Assembly: GCF_001457775.1 (NCBI RefSeq)
Contig: NZ_CYSG01000003.1
Span: 248,001 to 312,000, forward strand
Length of the DNA stretch: 64,000 bases
Source: Phaeobacter sp. CECT 5382
GTDB lineage: Bacteria > Pseudomonadota > Alphaproteobacteria > Rhodobacterales > Rhodobacteraceae
Reading direction: 5' to 3'
A model generated the notes under the pieces. The model was not told the DNA's origin. It did no database searches and saw only the letters and a list, made by a program, of their open reading frames with translations. The position numbers were made by a program, and so were the translations under genes. Every line of letters begins with the position of its first letter. Within the stretch, counting starts at the first letter, position 1. This document shows positions 1 to 8,107 of the stretch, one piece after another.

Positions 1-464
1 GCGCCTATGTCACCCCGGCTGCCGAGGCTGAGGCGTTGGCGCAGGGAGCCAATCTGGTGGTGTCAGCGCTGATCGAACGCGCTGGCGAAGTGCTTTTGGT
101 CGACGATGGCAATGGGGGGCTTACCCTGCCGCAAAAACCTGTGGGGCGTGCCGGTGCTTCGGCTGCCCTGACTGAACTGATCGCGGCCTCAGGCCTCGAA
201 GCAGATCCCGGGTTTATTTATTCGGTCTTTGAAGACGCCGCGCGCGAACACCAGCATATCTCGTTCCTGTGTCAGGCCGCCGATGGCGCGCCAAAACAGG
301 GTTGTTTCACACCGCTCAGCGCTTCGACCATGATGGAGGTGACCGATCCGGCCCTGCGCATCATGCTGGAGCGTTTCGCCAGTGAAAGCCGCATGGGCAA
401 CTACGGGGTATTTTACGGCAATCAGATCAGCGGCGATGTCCGCAAAATCGTGTCAGGGAGTTGA
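1..464 (+). CDS. Flavin reductase-type protein, C-terminal part with degenerate Nudix-like domain (5' end outside window)
   Basis: The reading frame is open to the window edge (first full codon at 3) and ends with TGA at 462-464, so only the C-terminal about 154 residues are visible. The segment from NLVVSALIER through a loop near LPQKPVGRAG resembles a Nudix fold, but the catalytic Nudix box (GX5EX7REUXEEXGU) is not recognisable, so hydrolase activity is unlikely. In Roseobacter-type genomes a flavin reductase domain followed by such a tail is often found next to luciferase-like monooxygenases. That arrangement is the basis for the call, because the reductase domain itself lies upstream of this window. 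Its stop nearly abuts the next start, so it is probably co-translated with the monooxygenase it would supply with reduced flavin. Confidence 0.5.
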   Translation, partial: AYVTPAAEAEALAQGANLVVSALIERAGEVLLVDDGNGGLTLPQKPVGRAGASAALTELIAASGLEADPGFIYSVFEDAAREHQHISFLCQAADGAPKQGCFTPLSASTMMEVTDPALRIMLERFASESRMGNYGVFYGNQISGDVRKIVSGS

Positions 465-469
465 GTGAC

Positions 470-1507
470 ATGAAGTTTTCCTTGTTTGCGCATATGGAGC
501 GCATCTCGCCCGATCAGGACCAAAAGCAGCTTTATGATGAGTTCATCGAACTGTGCAAAATCGCCGATCGTGGCGGCATGCATGCCATCTGGACCGGAGA
601 GCACCACGGGATGAATTTCACCATCTCGCCCAACCCCTTTCTGAATCTCGTCGATATGGCACGCCATACAGAAAATGTGCGCCTGGGCACCGGCACCGTA
701 ATTGCGCCTTTCTGGCACCCAATCCGACTGGCAGGCGAGGCCGCACTCACCGATATCATCACCGATGGGCGGTTGGATCTTGGCATTGCCCGTGGCGCCT
801 ATTCCTATGAATATGAACGCATGATGCCCGGTATGGACGCCTGGGAAGCCGGCCAGCGCATGCGCGAGCTGATCCCTGCAGTGCAGAACCTGTGGAAAGG
901 CGATTATGCTCAGGAGGGAGAGTTCCACTCCTTTCCCAAAACCACGTCCTCGCCCAAGCCATTGCAGCAGAACGGGCCGCCGATCTGGGTGGCAGCGCGG
1001 GATCCCAACAGCCATGAATTTGCTGTGTCCAATGGATGCAACGTGCAGGTCACGCCGCTCTGGCAGGGGGACGGTGAAATCGCCAGCCTGATGACCCGTT
1101 TCACGGATGCCTGCGCCAAATTCCCCGACGTGCCCCGCCCCAAGATCATGCTGCTGCAACACAGCTATGTGGCCGACAGCCCAGAGGACGTGGACCTTGC
1201 CGCGCAGGAGCTGAACAGGTTCTACTGCTATTTTGGCGCCTGGTTCAAAAACGAACGCTCCGTCGATCAGGGCTTGATTGCGCCGCTTTCGGAGGAAGAA
1301 ATCAAAGCGCATCCCTTCTATTCACCCGAGGCCATGAAGCGCGATCTGGTGATTGCCGAGGCCCCCGGTGTGATCGAACGGGTAAAGAAATATGAGGCGA
1401 TGGGCTATGATGAGTATTCGTTCTGGATAGACTCCAGCATGAGCTTTGAGCGCAAGAAAGCCTCGCTTGAACGTTTCATCAACGACGTCATGCCCGCTTT
1501 CGCATAG
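470..1507 (+). CDS. LLM-class (luciferase-like) flavin-dependent monooxygenase
   Basis: A 345-residue TIM-barrel flavin monooxygenase that uses reduced flavin and O2 to oxygenate an unidentified substrate. Family features are the opening KFSLFAHMER, EHH at 44-46, the strand RLGTGTV near 71-77 and RLDLGIARG at 101-109, all typical of bacterial luciferase relatives. The upstream TTG at 461 is possible, but ATG 470 is preferred because CAGGGAG at 454-460 gives a well-spaced ribosome binding site. It follows a probable flavin reductase and precedes an aldehyde dehydrogenase and an FAH hydrolase. This matches a two-component monooxygenase that opens or oxidises a molecule to an aldehyde and then an acid. 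The substrate cannot be read from the sequence. Confidence 0.85.
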   Translation: MKFSLFAHMERISPDQDQKQLYDEFIELCKIADRGGMHAIWTGEHHGMNFTISPNPFLNLVDMARHTENVRLGTGTVIAPFWHPIRLAGEAALTDIITDGRLDLGIARGAYSYEYERMMPGMDAWEAGQRMRELIPAVQNLWKGDYAQEGEFHSFPKTTSSPKPLQQNGPPIWVAARDPNSHEFAVSNGCNVQVTPLWQGDGEIASLMTRFTDACAKFPDVPRPKIMLLQHSYVADSPEDVDLAAQELNRFYCYFGAWFKNERSVDQGLIAPLSEEEIKAHPFYSPEAMKRDLVIAEAPGVIERVKKYEAMGYDEYSFWIDSSMSFERKKASLERFINDVMPAFA

Positions 1508-1534
1508 CCGCCCGCCTTCGCATAAGGACAGATC

Positions 1535-2998
1535 ATGCAGGAATATCAGCAGTATATCGGCGGCCAGTTTGATGCGGGCGCCGCCCAGTTCGACAGTATC
1601 GATCCCGCGACCGGTGCGGCCTGGGCCAGGATGCCCGCGGCCAGTGTGGCAGACGTGGACCGGGCCGTTCAGGCAGCCGAACAGGCTTTTTTTGCCTCTG
1701 ACTGGGCCAATATGACGGCCAGCCAGCGCGGTAAGCTTTTGTTGCGACTGGCGGACCTCGTGGCCGAAAACGCGCAGCGTCTGGCTGAGCTGGAGACACG
1801 TGATACTGGCAAGATCATCCGTGAGACCACGGCTCAGATCGCCTATGTGGCCGAATTCTATCGCTACTACGCTGGCCTTGCGGATAAGATCGAAGGTGCC
1901 CACCTGCCGATCGATAAACCCGACATGGAAGTCTGGCTTCGGCGCGAACCGCTCGGTGTGGTGGCCGCGATTGTACCGTGGAATTCGCAACTGTTCCTGT
2001 CGGCGGTCAAGATCGGCCCGGCGCTGGCCGCGGGCTGCACTGTGGTGCTCAAAGCATCAGAAGAAGCCCCGGCACCCCTGCTGGAATTTGCCCGTATCTT
2101 TGATCAGGTCGGCTTTCCGCCCGGCGTGCTGAACGTGATCACCGGCGGGCCAGAGGCTGGCGCCGCACTGACCAGCCACTCAAAGATCGCCCATGTGGCT
2201 TTTACGGGCGGTCCGGAAACTGCGCGTCATATCGTGCGCAATTCAGCTGAAAACCTCGCCTCTACCTCGCTGGAGTTGGGCGGGAAATCGCCTTTTATCG
2301 TCTTTGACGATGCCGATATCGAGAGCGCAGTAAATGCCCAGATCTCTGGTATCTTTGCCGCTACGGGGCAAAGCTGCGTTGCGGGGTCCCGCCTGGTAAT
2401 TTCCAACAAGATCAAGGATCAGTTTTTAGCACGGCTCAAGGAAAAGGCTGAGGCCGTGGTGATTGGCGCGCCCAATGATATGGCAACCGAAGTTGGCCCG
2501 CTGTGTACAAAGGCGCAGCGCGACCATGCGCTAGCGCTGATTAAGGCCTCAACAGAGGCGGGCGCAAAGTTGGTGACAGGTGGCACCACGCCTGATGGGC
2601 CAGGCTATTACTTCCCCCCTACCATTCTGGATTGCTCTGACAGTCCCAACGCCCCCTGCCTCTCTCAAGAGTTCTTTGGCCCGGTCTTGTCGGTGATCAG
2701 TTTCGACACCGAGGCCGAAGCCCTGGCCATTGCCAATGACACCAAGTTCGGTCTCGCCTCGGGCGTCTTTACCCAAAGCCTGACACGCGCCCACCGGATG
2801 ATACGGGGCATTCGCGCCGGTATAGTCTGGGTCAATACCTACCGGGCGGTTTCGCCTATTGCTCCCTTTGGCGGTCATGGCCTGTCCGGGCACGGACGCG
2901 AAGGTGGGCTGCAGGCGGCACTGGATTACACCAAGGTCAAAGCGGTCTGGTTGCGCACATCAGATGATCCTATCCCAGACCCCTTTGTCATGCGCTAG
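1535..2998 (+). CDS. NAD(P)-dependent aldehyde dehydrogenase
   Basis: A 487-residue aldehyde dehydrogenase that oxidises an aldehyde to its acid in the cytoplasm. The key residues are all present: Asn150 in PWNS, Lys173 for cofactor binding, the general base Glu247 in LELGGKSP, and the nucleophile Cys281 in GQSC. ATAAGGACAG upstream of ATG 1535 supplies the ribosome binding site. It lies 27 bp behind the luciferase-like monooxygenase in the same direction, so it probably oxidises the aldehyde made there. Its closest subfamily (betaine-aldehyde/hydroxymuconic-semialdehyde/general ALDH) cannot be fixed by eye. Confidence 0.9.
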   Translation: MQEYQQYIGGQFDAGAAQFDSIDPATGAAWARMPAASVADVDRAVQAAEQAFFASDWANMTASQRGKLLLRLADLVAENAQRLAELETRDTGKIIRETTAQIAYVAEFYRYYAGLADKIEGAHLPIDKPDMEVWLRREPLGVVAAIVPWNSQLFLSAVKIGPALAAGCTVVLKASEEAPAPLLEFARIFDQVGFPPGVLNVITGGPEAGAALTSHSKIAHVAFTGGPETARHIVRNSAENLASTSLELGGKSPFIVFDDADIESAVNAQISGIFAATGQSCVAGSRLVISNKIKDQFLARLKEKAEAVVIGAPNDMATEVGPLCTKAQRDHALALIKASTEAGAKLVTGGTTPDGPGYYFPPTILDCSDSPNAPCLSQEFFGPVLSVISFDTEAEALAIANDTKFGLASGVFTQSLTRAHRMIRGIRAGIVWVNTYRAVSPIAPFGGHGLSGHGREGGLQAALDYTKVKAVWLRTSDDPIPDPFVMR

Positions 2999-3047
2999 CT
3001 GGTTTCGCTCGCCTCTAAGGCGCTTTGGCATGGGCATCGTGAAAATT

Positions 3048-3080
3048 CTGCCTATGGTACCCGCATGATACCATAGGCAG
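3048..3080. promoter_or_regulatory. 12-bp perfect inverted repeat, candidate operator or attenuator upstream of the FAH gene
   Basis: CTGCCTATGGTA (3048-3059) and TACCATAGGCAG (3069-3080) are exact reverse complements separated by 9 nt. The element sits 38-70 bp before the start of the FAH gene and 50 bp after the aldehyde dehydrogenase stop. The ATGGTA/TACCAT core is the kind of half-site bound by LacI- or GntR-type regulators. There is no following T-tract, which makes a rho-independent terminator less likely. An RNA hairpin that tunes downstream expression is the alternative. Confidence 0.6.
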
Positions 3081-3117
3081 GACCCACACGACCTGCTGGC
3101 CCAAAGGAGCGCATACG

Positions 3118-3822
3118 ATGAGCAAGTCCCTGTTTTCCCTACCAGAGCCACTGTTGATCCCGGTACGCGGCGAAGAGGCTGGTTTTCCAATTGGTCGGAT
3201 CTTCTGCGTCGGGCGCAATTACGCCGCCCATGCTGCCGAAATGGGCGTCGAGGTCGATCGCGAAGCGCCGTTCTATTTCACCAAATCAGCGGCCAATGCA
3301 GTGCTATCTGGCGGTTCGGCTCCCTATCCGCAGGGCACCGAAAATTTCCACTATGAAATGGAGCTGGCACTGGCCATCGGCAAACCTGTGTTTAAGGCAA
3401 CCCCAGACGAGGCCCGCGCCGCCATCTACGGCTATGGCTGTGCGCTGGACATGACCCGGCGCGATCTGCAAATCCGTGAGCGCAAAAAGCAACGCCCCTG
3501 GGATCTGGGCAAAGATCTGGAACAGGGCAGCGTTTTCGCCCCCTTGACCAAGGCCGAAGACTGGGGACCGGTGAGCGACCAACGTATCTGGCTGACTCTG
3601 GACGGGGAGACCAAGCAGGATGCCAGCCTCGCAGAGCTGATCTGGTCGGTCGAAGAAATCATCTGCCACCTGTCCGGATTCTATCACCTGCGACCTGGTG
3701 ATCTGATTCTGACAGGCACCCCGGCCGGAGTCGGACCAGCCCTGCCCGGACAGACCATGCTGGGAGAAATTGATGGGCTAGATCCGGTTTCACTGAAGCT
3801 GTCAGCAGCGGATCAGAAGTAG
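3118..3822 (+). CDS. Fumarylacetoacetate hydrolase (FAH) family protein
   Basis: A 234-residue single-domain FAH enzyme, the size of fumarylpyruvate hydrolase and acylpyruvase relatives. It is likely to hydrolyse a C-C bond in a 2-oxo or beta-diketo acid, using a divalent metal. The metal ligands are visible as Glu80 and Glu82 (HYEMELALAIG) and Asp111 (GCALDMTRRD), with FCVGRNYAAH near 29-38 and the late LTGTPAGVG loop. CCAAAGGAGC before ATG 3118 is the ribosome binding site. It is co-oriented with the monooxygenase and dehydrogenase and precedes a TRAP importer, so it plausibly acts last in the same catabolic route. Confidence 0.85.
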   Translation: MSKSLFSLPEPLLIPVRGEEAGFPIGRIFCVGRNYAAHAAEMGVEVDREAPFYFTKSAANAVLSGGSAPYPQGTENFHYEMELALAIGKPVFKATPDEARAAIYGYGCALDMTRRDLQIRERKKQRPWDLGKDLEQGSVFAPLTKAEDWGPVSDQRIWLTLDGETKQDASLAELIWSVEEIICHLSGFYHLRPGDLILTGTPAGVGPALPGQTMLGEIDGLDPVSLKLSAADQK

Positions 3823-4305
3823 CCTCTGCCCTATCGGACAGCACGACAGGTACGAAACCGGCAAGATCATGTATGCTTGATCCATTCGCAATGATGGTTT
3901 TGCTTTGCATATTAAAACCTGCCACTGCGTTTCAAGGATCACCAGCTCATCCTGAATGCAGTTTCACCTGCGCCCTCGTGTCGCCCGCAAAACGTATAAA
4001 AGAAGGATTGATATTCACAACATTTGATGTTGGAATGTATCAAGATGACACAAGAGGCTAGAATCCTGTAACATTAATGAAAGCCGCAGCGGCAAGACGC
4101 GCCGTTCGAAAATTTCATGAGTGAAAAATACATAATCTGCCATTGATGGTTACAAATGCACCCAATAGCAGAGGGATCGACGGTTCGTTTTGCGAACCAC
4201 GCCAGGGTCGTTGAGATCAGAATGGAAAGAAACGCGCCAGTTATTGCAACATCGTTACAGGTTGATGATATGCTGGCAAAATCGAAGGTCAAAGGGAGGA
4301 ACCAC
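3823..4305 (+). promoter_or_regulatory. 483-bp intergenic region, probable promoter region of the TRAP operon
   Basis: I see no supported gene here; short open frames lack family likeness and ribosome binding sites. The segment is visibly more AT-rich than its surroundings, as expected of a promoter region. It contains an inverted repeat GGTTCG-N5-CGAACC at 4182-4198, 108 bp before the start of the binding-protein gene, which could be an operator. The ribosome binding site AAAGGGAGGA (4291-4300) decides the downstream start at 4306. Confidence 0.4.
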
Positions 4306-5352
4306 ATGACCACTCGCAGAAAGCTTCTCGGAGCCGCAGGCGCCACAGCCCTCGCAGCGCTCTGCGCCACTTCGGCATTTGCCGAAAACGTCACCCTGAA
4401 AATGCACCAGTTTCTGCCAGCTCAGGCCAATGTGCCAAAGCTGATTCTGGACGTCTGGGCTGACAAGGTCGAAGCAGCATCCGGTGGCGAGATCACCATT
4501 GATCGCTTTCCTTCCATGCAGCTCGGCGGTAAGCCACCAGAGCTGATGGACCAGGCCATCGACGGGGTTGCAGACATCGTTTGGACCGTTGTTGCCTATA
4601 CTCCCGGCCGTTTCCCTTCGACCGAGGTGTTTGAACTGCCCTTCATGGTGACCAATGCCCGCGCCACCTCGCACGCGTTTTGGGAAATGTTCGATAAGCA
4701 CATGAAAGACGGTGAATTCAAGGACGTCAAAATCCTGGGCACATGGGTACACGGCCCCGGCATGATTCACTCTGCCGATCCGGTTGAGACCCCTGGCGAT
4801 CTGCAGGGCATGAAGATCCGTGGCGGTGGCCGCTCGGTCAACTCGCTGCTGACACAGCTGGGCGCAACCCCCGTTGGCATGCCCGTTCCAGCGATCCCCG
4901 AAGGCCTGTCAAAAGGCGTGATCGACGGCACCACCATTCCATGGGAAGTCACCACCGCGCTGAAAATTCCTGAGCTGGTAGAAAACCACACCGAGTTCAC
5001 CGGCAAGGCTCTCTATTCGCTGACCTTTGTTCTGGCGATGAACAAAGAGAAATACGAAAGCCTGTCGGACGCGCAGAAAGCGGCGATCGACGAGAACTCC
5101 GGTCTTGAATTCTCGGTCTTTGCCGGCGGTGTTCAGGAAGACTCCGATGGCCCTGCCCGCGAGTTCGCGCTCGACAATGGCAACAATGTCATCACTCTGG
5201 ATGAAGCCCAGACCGCCGAATGGCGCAAGCTGGCGCAGCCCGTCTATGACAAATGGCTGGCCGACATGACCGAAAAAGGTATCGACGGTCAGGCGCTTCT
5301 GGACGAAGCCTCCTACCTGATCGAAAAATACACACCACAGTACGTCAAGTAA
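4306..5352 (+). CDS. dctP: TRAP transporter substrate-binding protein, DctP family
   Basis: A 348-residue periplasmic solute-binding protein that captures an organic-acid-type ligand for the DctQM membrane unit. An N-terminal signal (residues 1-26, TTRRK... to TSAFA) carries a twin-arginine-like RR and a clear hydrophobic stretch ending at an Ala-x-Ala-type cleavage site. An in-frame ATG at 4156 would add 50 residues before the signal peptide, so the start is placed at 4306 behind AAAGGGAGGA. It is first in a dctP-dctQ-dctM operon. TRAP systems use ion gradients rather than ATP. The ligand is probably the substrate of the adjacent monooxygenase cluster, which is inference from proximity. Confidence 0.92.
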   Translation: MTTRRKLLGAAGATALAALCATSAFAENVTLKMHQFLPAQANVPKLILDVWADKVEAASGGEITIDRFPSMQLGGKPPELMDQAIDGVADIVWTVVAYTPGRFPSTEVFELPFMVTNARATSHAFWEMFDKHMKDGEFKDVKILGTWVHGPGMIHSADPVETPGDLQGMKIRGGGRSVNSLLTQLGATPVGMPVPAIPEGLSKGVIDGTTIPWEVTTALKIPELVENHTEFTGKALYSLTFVLAMNKEKYESLSDAQKAAIDENSGLEFSVFAGGVQEDSDGPAREFALDNGNNVITLDEAQTAEWRKLAQPVYDKWLADMTEKGIDGQALLDEASYLIEKYTPQYVK

Positions 5353-5367
5353 GTTAGAAATACAGCC

Positions 5368-5402
5368 AAAGGGCCGCAGCAGCATCTGTGCCGCGGCCCT
5401 TT
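5368..5402 (+). terminator. Intercistronic stem-loop between dctP and dctQ
   Basis: AAAGGGCCGC (5368-5377) and GCGGCCCTTT (5393-5402) form a perfect 10-bp stem with a 15-nt loop between the two genes. Such hairpins behind binding-protein genes commonly protect the upstream mRNA and attenuate transcription. The binding protein is then made in excess over the membrane subunits. The role here is inference. Confidence 0.7.
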
Positions 5403-5426
5403 GCGCATTATTAAAGGGTTTAAACC

Positions 5427-6008
5427 ATGCACAAGCTCATGATGGGGCTGGCCAGATCCATGGCCATATTGGGTGGTATGGTCCTCTCTCTCCTGATCAT
5501 CCTGACCTGCCTGTCGATTATCGGTCGCCTACTGAATGGCTTCCTTCACGGCGACATGATGCAAGCGATTGCGCCCGGGTTTTCAAATTGGATGATCACA
5601 TGGGTCGGACCGATCAATGGCGATTTTGAGCTGGTCGAGGCCGGCGTTGCCTTTGCCATCTTCGCCTTTCTCCCCCTCTGCCAGATCACCGTTGGCCATG
5701 CGTCGGTCGATGTTGTGGCCGATGCCTTTCCCCGTGGCGTGAAACGCTTTTTGCGCATGGTGACAGAACTGCTGTTTGCAGCCGCATTGATCCTGATTGC
5801 CTGGCGCCTGGCTGCGGGCACGATCAGCAAGTTTGGAAATGGCGAGACCTCGTTTCTGCTGGAGTTCAAGGTCTGGTGGGCCTATGGCGCCAGCCTCTTT
5901 GGCGCTGTGATTGCCGCTATCGTCGGCGCTTATATGGGTGCCATGCGCACCATCGAATTTTTTACCGGCCGCATCCAAATTTGGGACGGCGTGGAGGGTG
6001 AACAGTGA
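5427..6008 (+). CDS. dctQ: TRAP transporter small permease, DctQ family
   Basis: A 193-residue membrane protein with about four transmembrane segments, the first at residues 10-32 and the others in the middle and near the C-terminus. This is the normal size and layout for the small TRAP subunit that stabilises DctM. AAAGGGTTTAAACC precedes ATG 5427. Its end overlaps the start of dctM by 4 bp (GTGA), indicating translational coupling within the TRAP operon. Confidence 0.88.
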   Translation: MHKLMMGLARSMAILGGMVLSLLIILTCLSIIGRLLNGFLHGDMMQAIAPGFSNWMITWVGPINGDFELVEAGVAFAIFAFLPLCQITVGHASVDVVADAFPRGVKRFLRMVTELLFAAALILIAWRLAAGTISKFGNGETSFLLEFKVWWAYGASLFGAVIAAIVGAYMGAMRTIEFFTGRIQIWDGVEGEQ

Positions 6009-7510
6009 CTGCTCTTGAAATTGGCATTGCCTCCTTTCCCATCCTGATGGGTCTGATTTTCCTGCGGGTTCCTATTGGCCTGTCGATGTTTCTGGTTGGC
6101 CTTGGCGGGCTGATTCTGGTGACCGACGGCACCCAGGTGGCCTTTGGCCGCTTGAAAAGTGAGACCTACACCACCTTCTCCTCCTACTCGCTGACCATCG
6201 TGCCGATGTTCCTGTTGATGGGACATTTTGCGACCCTGGGCGGAATGTCCTCGGCACTGTTCAAAGCTGCCGAAGGCTTTCTGGGCCACAAAAAAGGTGG
6301 CGTCGCCATGGCCTCGATCGGCGCCTGCGCTGGTTTCGGTGCTATCTGTGGTTCATCGCTGGCGACAGCCGCCACCATGGGCCGCGTTGCCCTGCCCGAG
6401 CTGAAGCAATACGGCTATGCGGGTGGTTTTTCTACCGCAACACTGGCAGCAGGCGGCACCTTGGGCATTTTGATCCCGCCCTCGGTGGTGCTGGTGATCT
6501 ATGCCATCCTGACCGAACAAAACATCGCCAAGCTGTTTCTGGCGGCCTTTATCCCCGGCCTGTTGGCGGCCATTGGCTATGTCATCGTGATTTCGATCTA
6601 CGTGCGCCTGAACCCCAAGGCCGCAGGCACCCGTCCTGCCATTCCCTGGTCCGAACGCTTTGCCAATCTGGTCAAAGTCTGGCCGGTTCTCACGGTCTTT
6701 GGTCTGGTTGTGGGCGGTATCTACGGCGGCTTGTTCACCCCAACCGAGGGGGCAGCAGTGGGTGCCTTCGGCACCGGTTTGATTGCCTGGCTGAACGGCG
6801 GCTTGGATCGCCCAAATCTAGTCGACAGCTTCATGGTGACAGCGCGTTCCACCGCGATGATCTTTTTCATCGTGCTCGGTGCTGGCTTTTACAATGGCTT
6901 CCTCGCCCTGACCAAAGTGCCACAAGAACTGGCTGATTTTGTCGTCAGCCAAGGCTTCAGCCCCTGGATGGTTCTGGCCCTGATCCTCGCCTTCTATCTG
7001 GTCTTTGGCTGCCTGATGGACAGCCTTTCAATGATCCTTCTTACCATTCCGATCTTCTTCCCGGTGATTTCGGTCATGGACTTTGGCCTGCTATCCCTGA
7101 TCGATATGCAAGCAAGTGCAGCCATGGAGGTGCTGAACAACGGGATACCTGATGGCATGGGAGCAGAGATGCTCGCCTCAATTCAGGATGCCATCGCCAC
7201 CGGAACTGAGCTCACCCGCGAACAGATGAAAGAGCTGGGCATTCGGGTCACCGAGGGGCGCGTCAACCGTATCGAAGCCGAATATGTCGCCATCTGGTTT
7301 GGTATTCTGGTGCTCATCGTGGTCGAAGTTGGCTTGATCACACCTCCAGTTGGGATGAACCTGTTCATCATCAACGCAATGGATCGCAAAACCAGGATGA
7401 TCGATACCTACAAGGCAGTGATGTACTTTGTGGCCTCGGATATCATCCGTGTGATCATCTTGGTGCTCTTCCCGTTCATCACCCTGCTGCCGCTGTATCT
7501 TTTGTACTAA
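6005..7510 (+). CDS. dctM: TRAP transporter large permease, DctM family
   Basis: A 501-residue polytopic inner-membrane protein that carries out ion-coupled transport. Hydrophobic segments run through the whole length. Glycine-rich, helix-breaking loops such as GACAGFGAICGSSLATAATM and GTLGILIPPSVVLVIYAI are hallmarks of the DctM/elevator fold. There is a roughly 90-residue polar insertion near residues 360-420. It starts with GTG inside the end of dctQ. A strong terminator follows the stop, so the operon ends here. Confidence 0.93.
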   Translation: MTALEIGIASFPILMGLIFLRVPIGLSMFLVGLGGLILVTDGTQVAFGRLKSETYTTFSSYSLTIVPMFLLMGHFATLGGMSSALFKAAEGFLGHKKGGVAMASIGACAGFGAICGSSLATAATMGRVALPELKQYGYAGGFSTATLAAGGTLGILIPPSVVLVIYAILTEQNIAKLFLAAFIPGLLAAIGYVIVISIYVRLNPKAAGTRPAIPWSERFANLVKVWPVLTVFGLVVGGIYGGLFTPTEGAAVGAFGTGLIAWLNGGLDRPNLVDSFMVTARSTAMIFFIVLGAGFYNGFLALTKVPQELADFVVSQGFSPWMVLALILAFYLVFGCLMDSLSMILLTIPIFFPVISVMDFGLLSLIDMQASAAMEVLNNGIPDGMGAEMLASIQDAIATGTELTREQMKELGIRVTEGRVNRIEAEYVAIWFGILVLIVVEVGLITPPVGMNLFIINAMDRKTRMIDTYKAVMYFVASDIIRVIILVLFPFITLLPLYLLY

Positions 7511-7537
7511 AGCCCGGCACGAGGAGATCAAACAGCG

Positions 7538-7570
7538 CCCTCTTCCAGCCCTGCTGGAAGGGGGCTTTTT
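7538..7570 (+). terminator. Rho-independent terminator of the TRAP operon
   Basis: GCCCTCTTCCAGC pairs with GCTGGAAGGGGC around a CCT loop, with one unpaired base in the stem, followed by TTTTT. The hairpin starts 28 bp after the dctM stop. Confidence 0.85.
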
Positions 7571-7649
7571 GATAGAGGCGTTTGAAAGCCCTCTGCCCCG
7601 AAGTTAGGGTGGCGCAGGCAAAGCGCAGGCGCAGAACAGGCAAGGAATT

Positions 7650-8102
7650 ATGATGACAGAACAGGTTAGCAAGACAGGCAACAGCCCCACCTTTGTCCAC
7701 AGTATCCGTGTTGGCTGGGGCCACTGCGATCCAGCCCAGATCGCCTATACCGGCCACCTGCCCGGCTTTGCGCTGGAGGCCATCGATGCCTGGTGGGAGC
7801 ACCACCTAAACGGCGATGGCTGGTATCAGATGGAGCTGGATCGCGGCACTGGCACGCCCTTTGTGTCAATGAACCTCGAATTTCGCAGCCCAGTTACCCC
7901 CCGCCACCGCCTGGAGTGCGAAGTCTGGCCCTCGGCTATTGGCACCAAATCGGTGACCTTCCGCGTCGATGCCCGCCAGAACGACACCCTCTGTTTCGAG
8001 GGCCGGTTCACCTGCGTCTTTATTGATCCCTCAGAATTCAAAGCGCGCCCCGCCCCCGCTGACTATCGCGCCGTGATCGAGGCCAATCTACGGCCAGAGT
8101 AA
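7650..8102 (+). CDS. Acyl-CoA thioesterase, 4HBT hot-dog family
   Basis: A 150-residue hot-dog-fold thioesterase that probably hydrolyses a short or aromatic acyl-CoA. The family signature lies in GWGHCDPAQIAYTGH (residues 22-36), with Asp27 at the position of the catalytic aspartate of 4-hydroxybenzoyl-CoA thioesterase. CAAGGAATT precedes a double ATG (7650 and 7653), and either could start. It follows the TRAP terminator and is probably transcribed separately, though it may serve the same catabolic cluster. Confidence 0.85.
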   Translation: MMTEQVSKTGNSPTFVHSIRVGWGHCDPAQIAYTGHLPGFALEAIDAWWEHHLNGDGWYQMELDRGTGTPFVSMNLEFRSPVTPRHRLECEVWPSAIGTKSVTFRVDARQNDTLCFEGRFTCVFIDPSEFKARPAPADYRAVIEANLRPE

Positions 8103-8107
8103 GAGCG

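Noticed and set aside
422-1312. 296-codon minus-strand frame opposite the luciferase-like monooxygenase
   Set aside because: No family likeness; it is the antisense shadow of a well supported gene.
3873-4061. 62-codon frame in the TRAP operon promoter region
   Set aside because: No ribosome binding site and no protein-like features.
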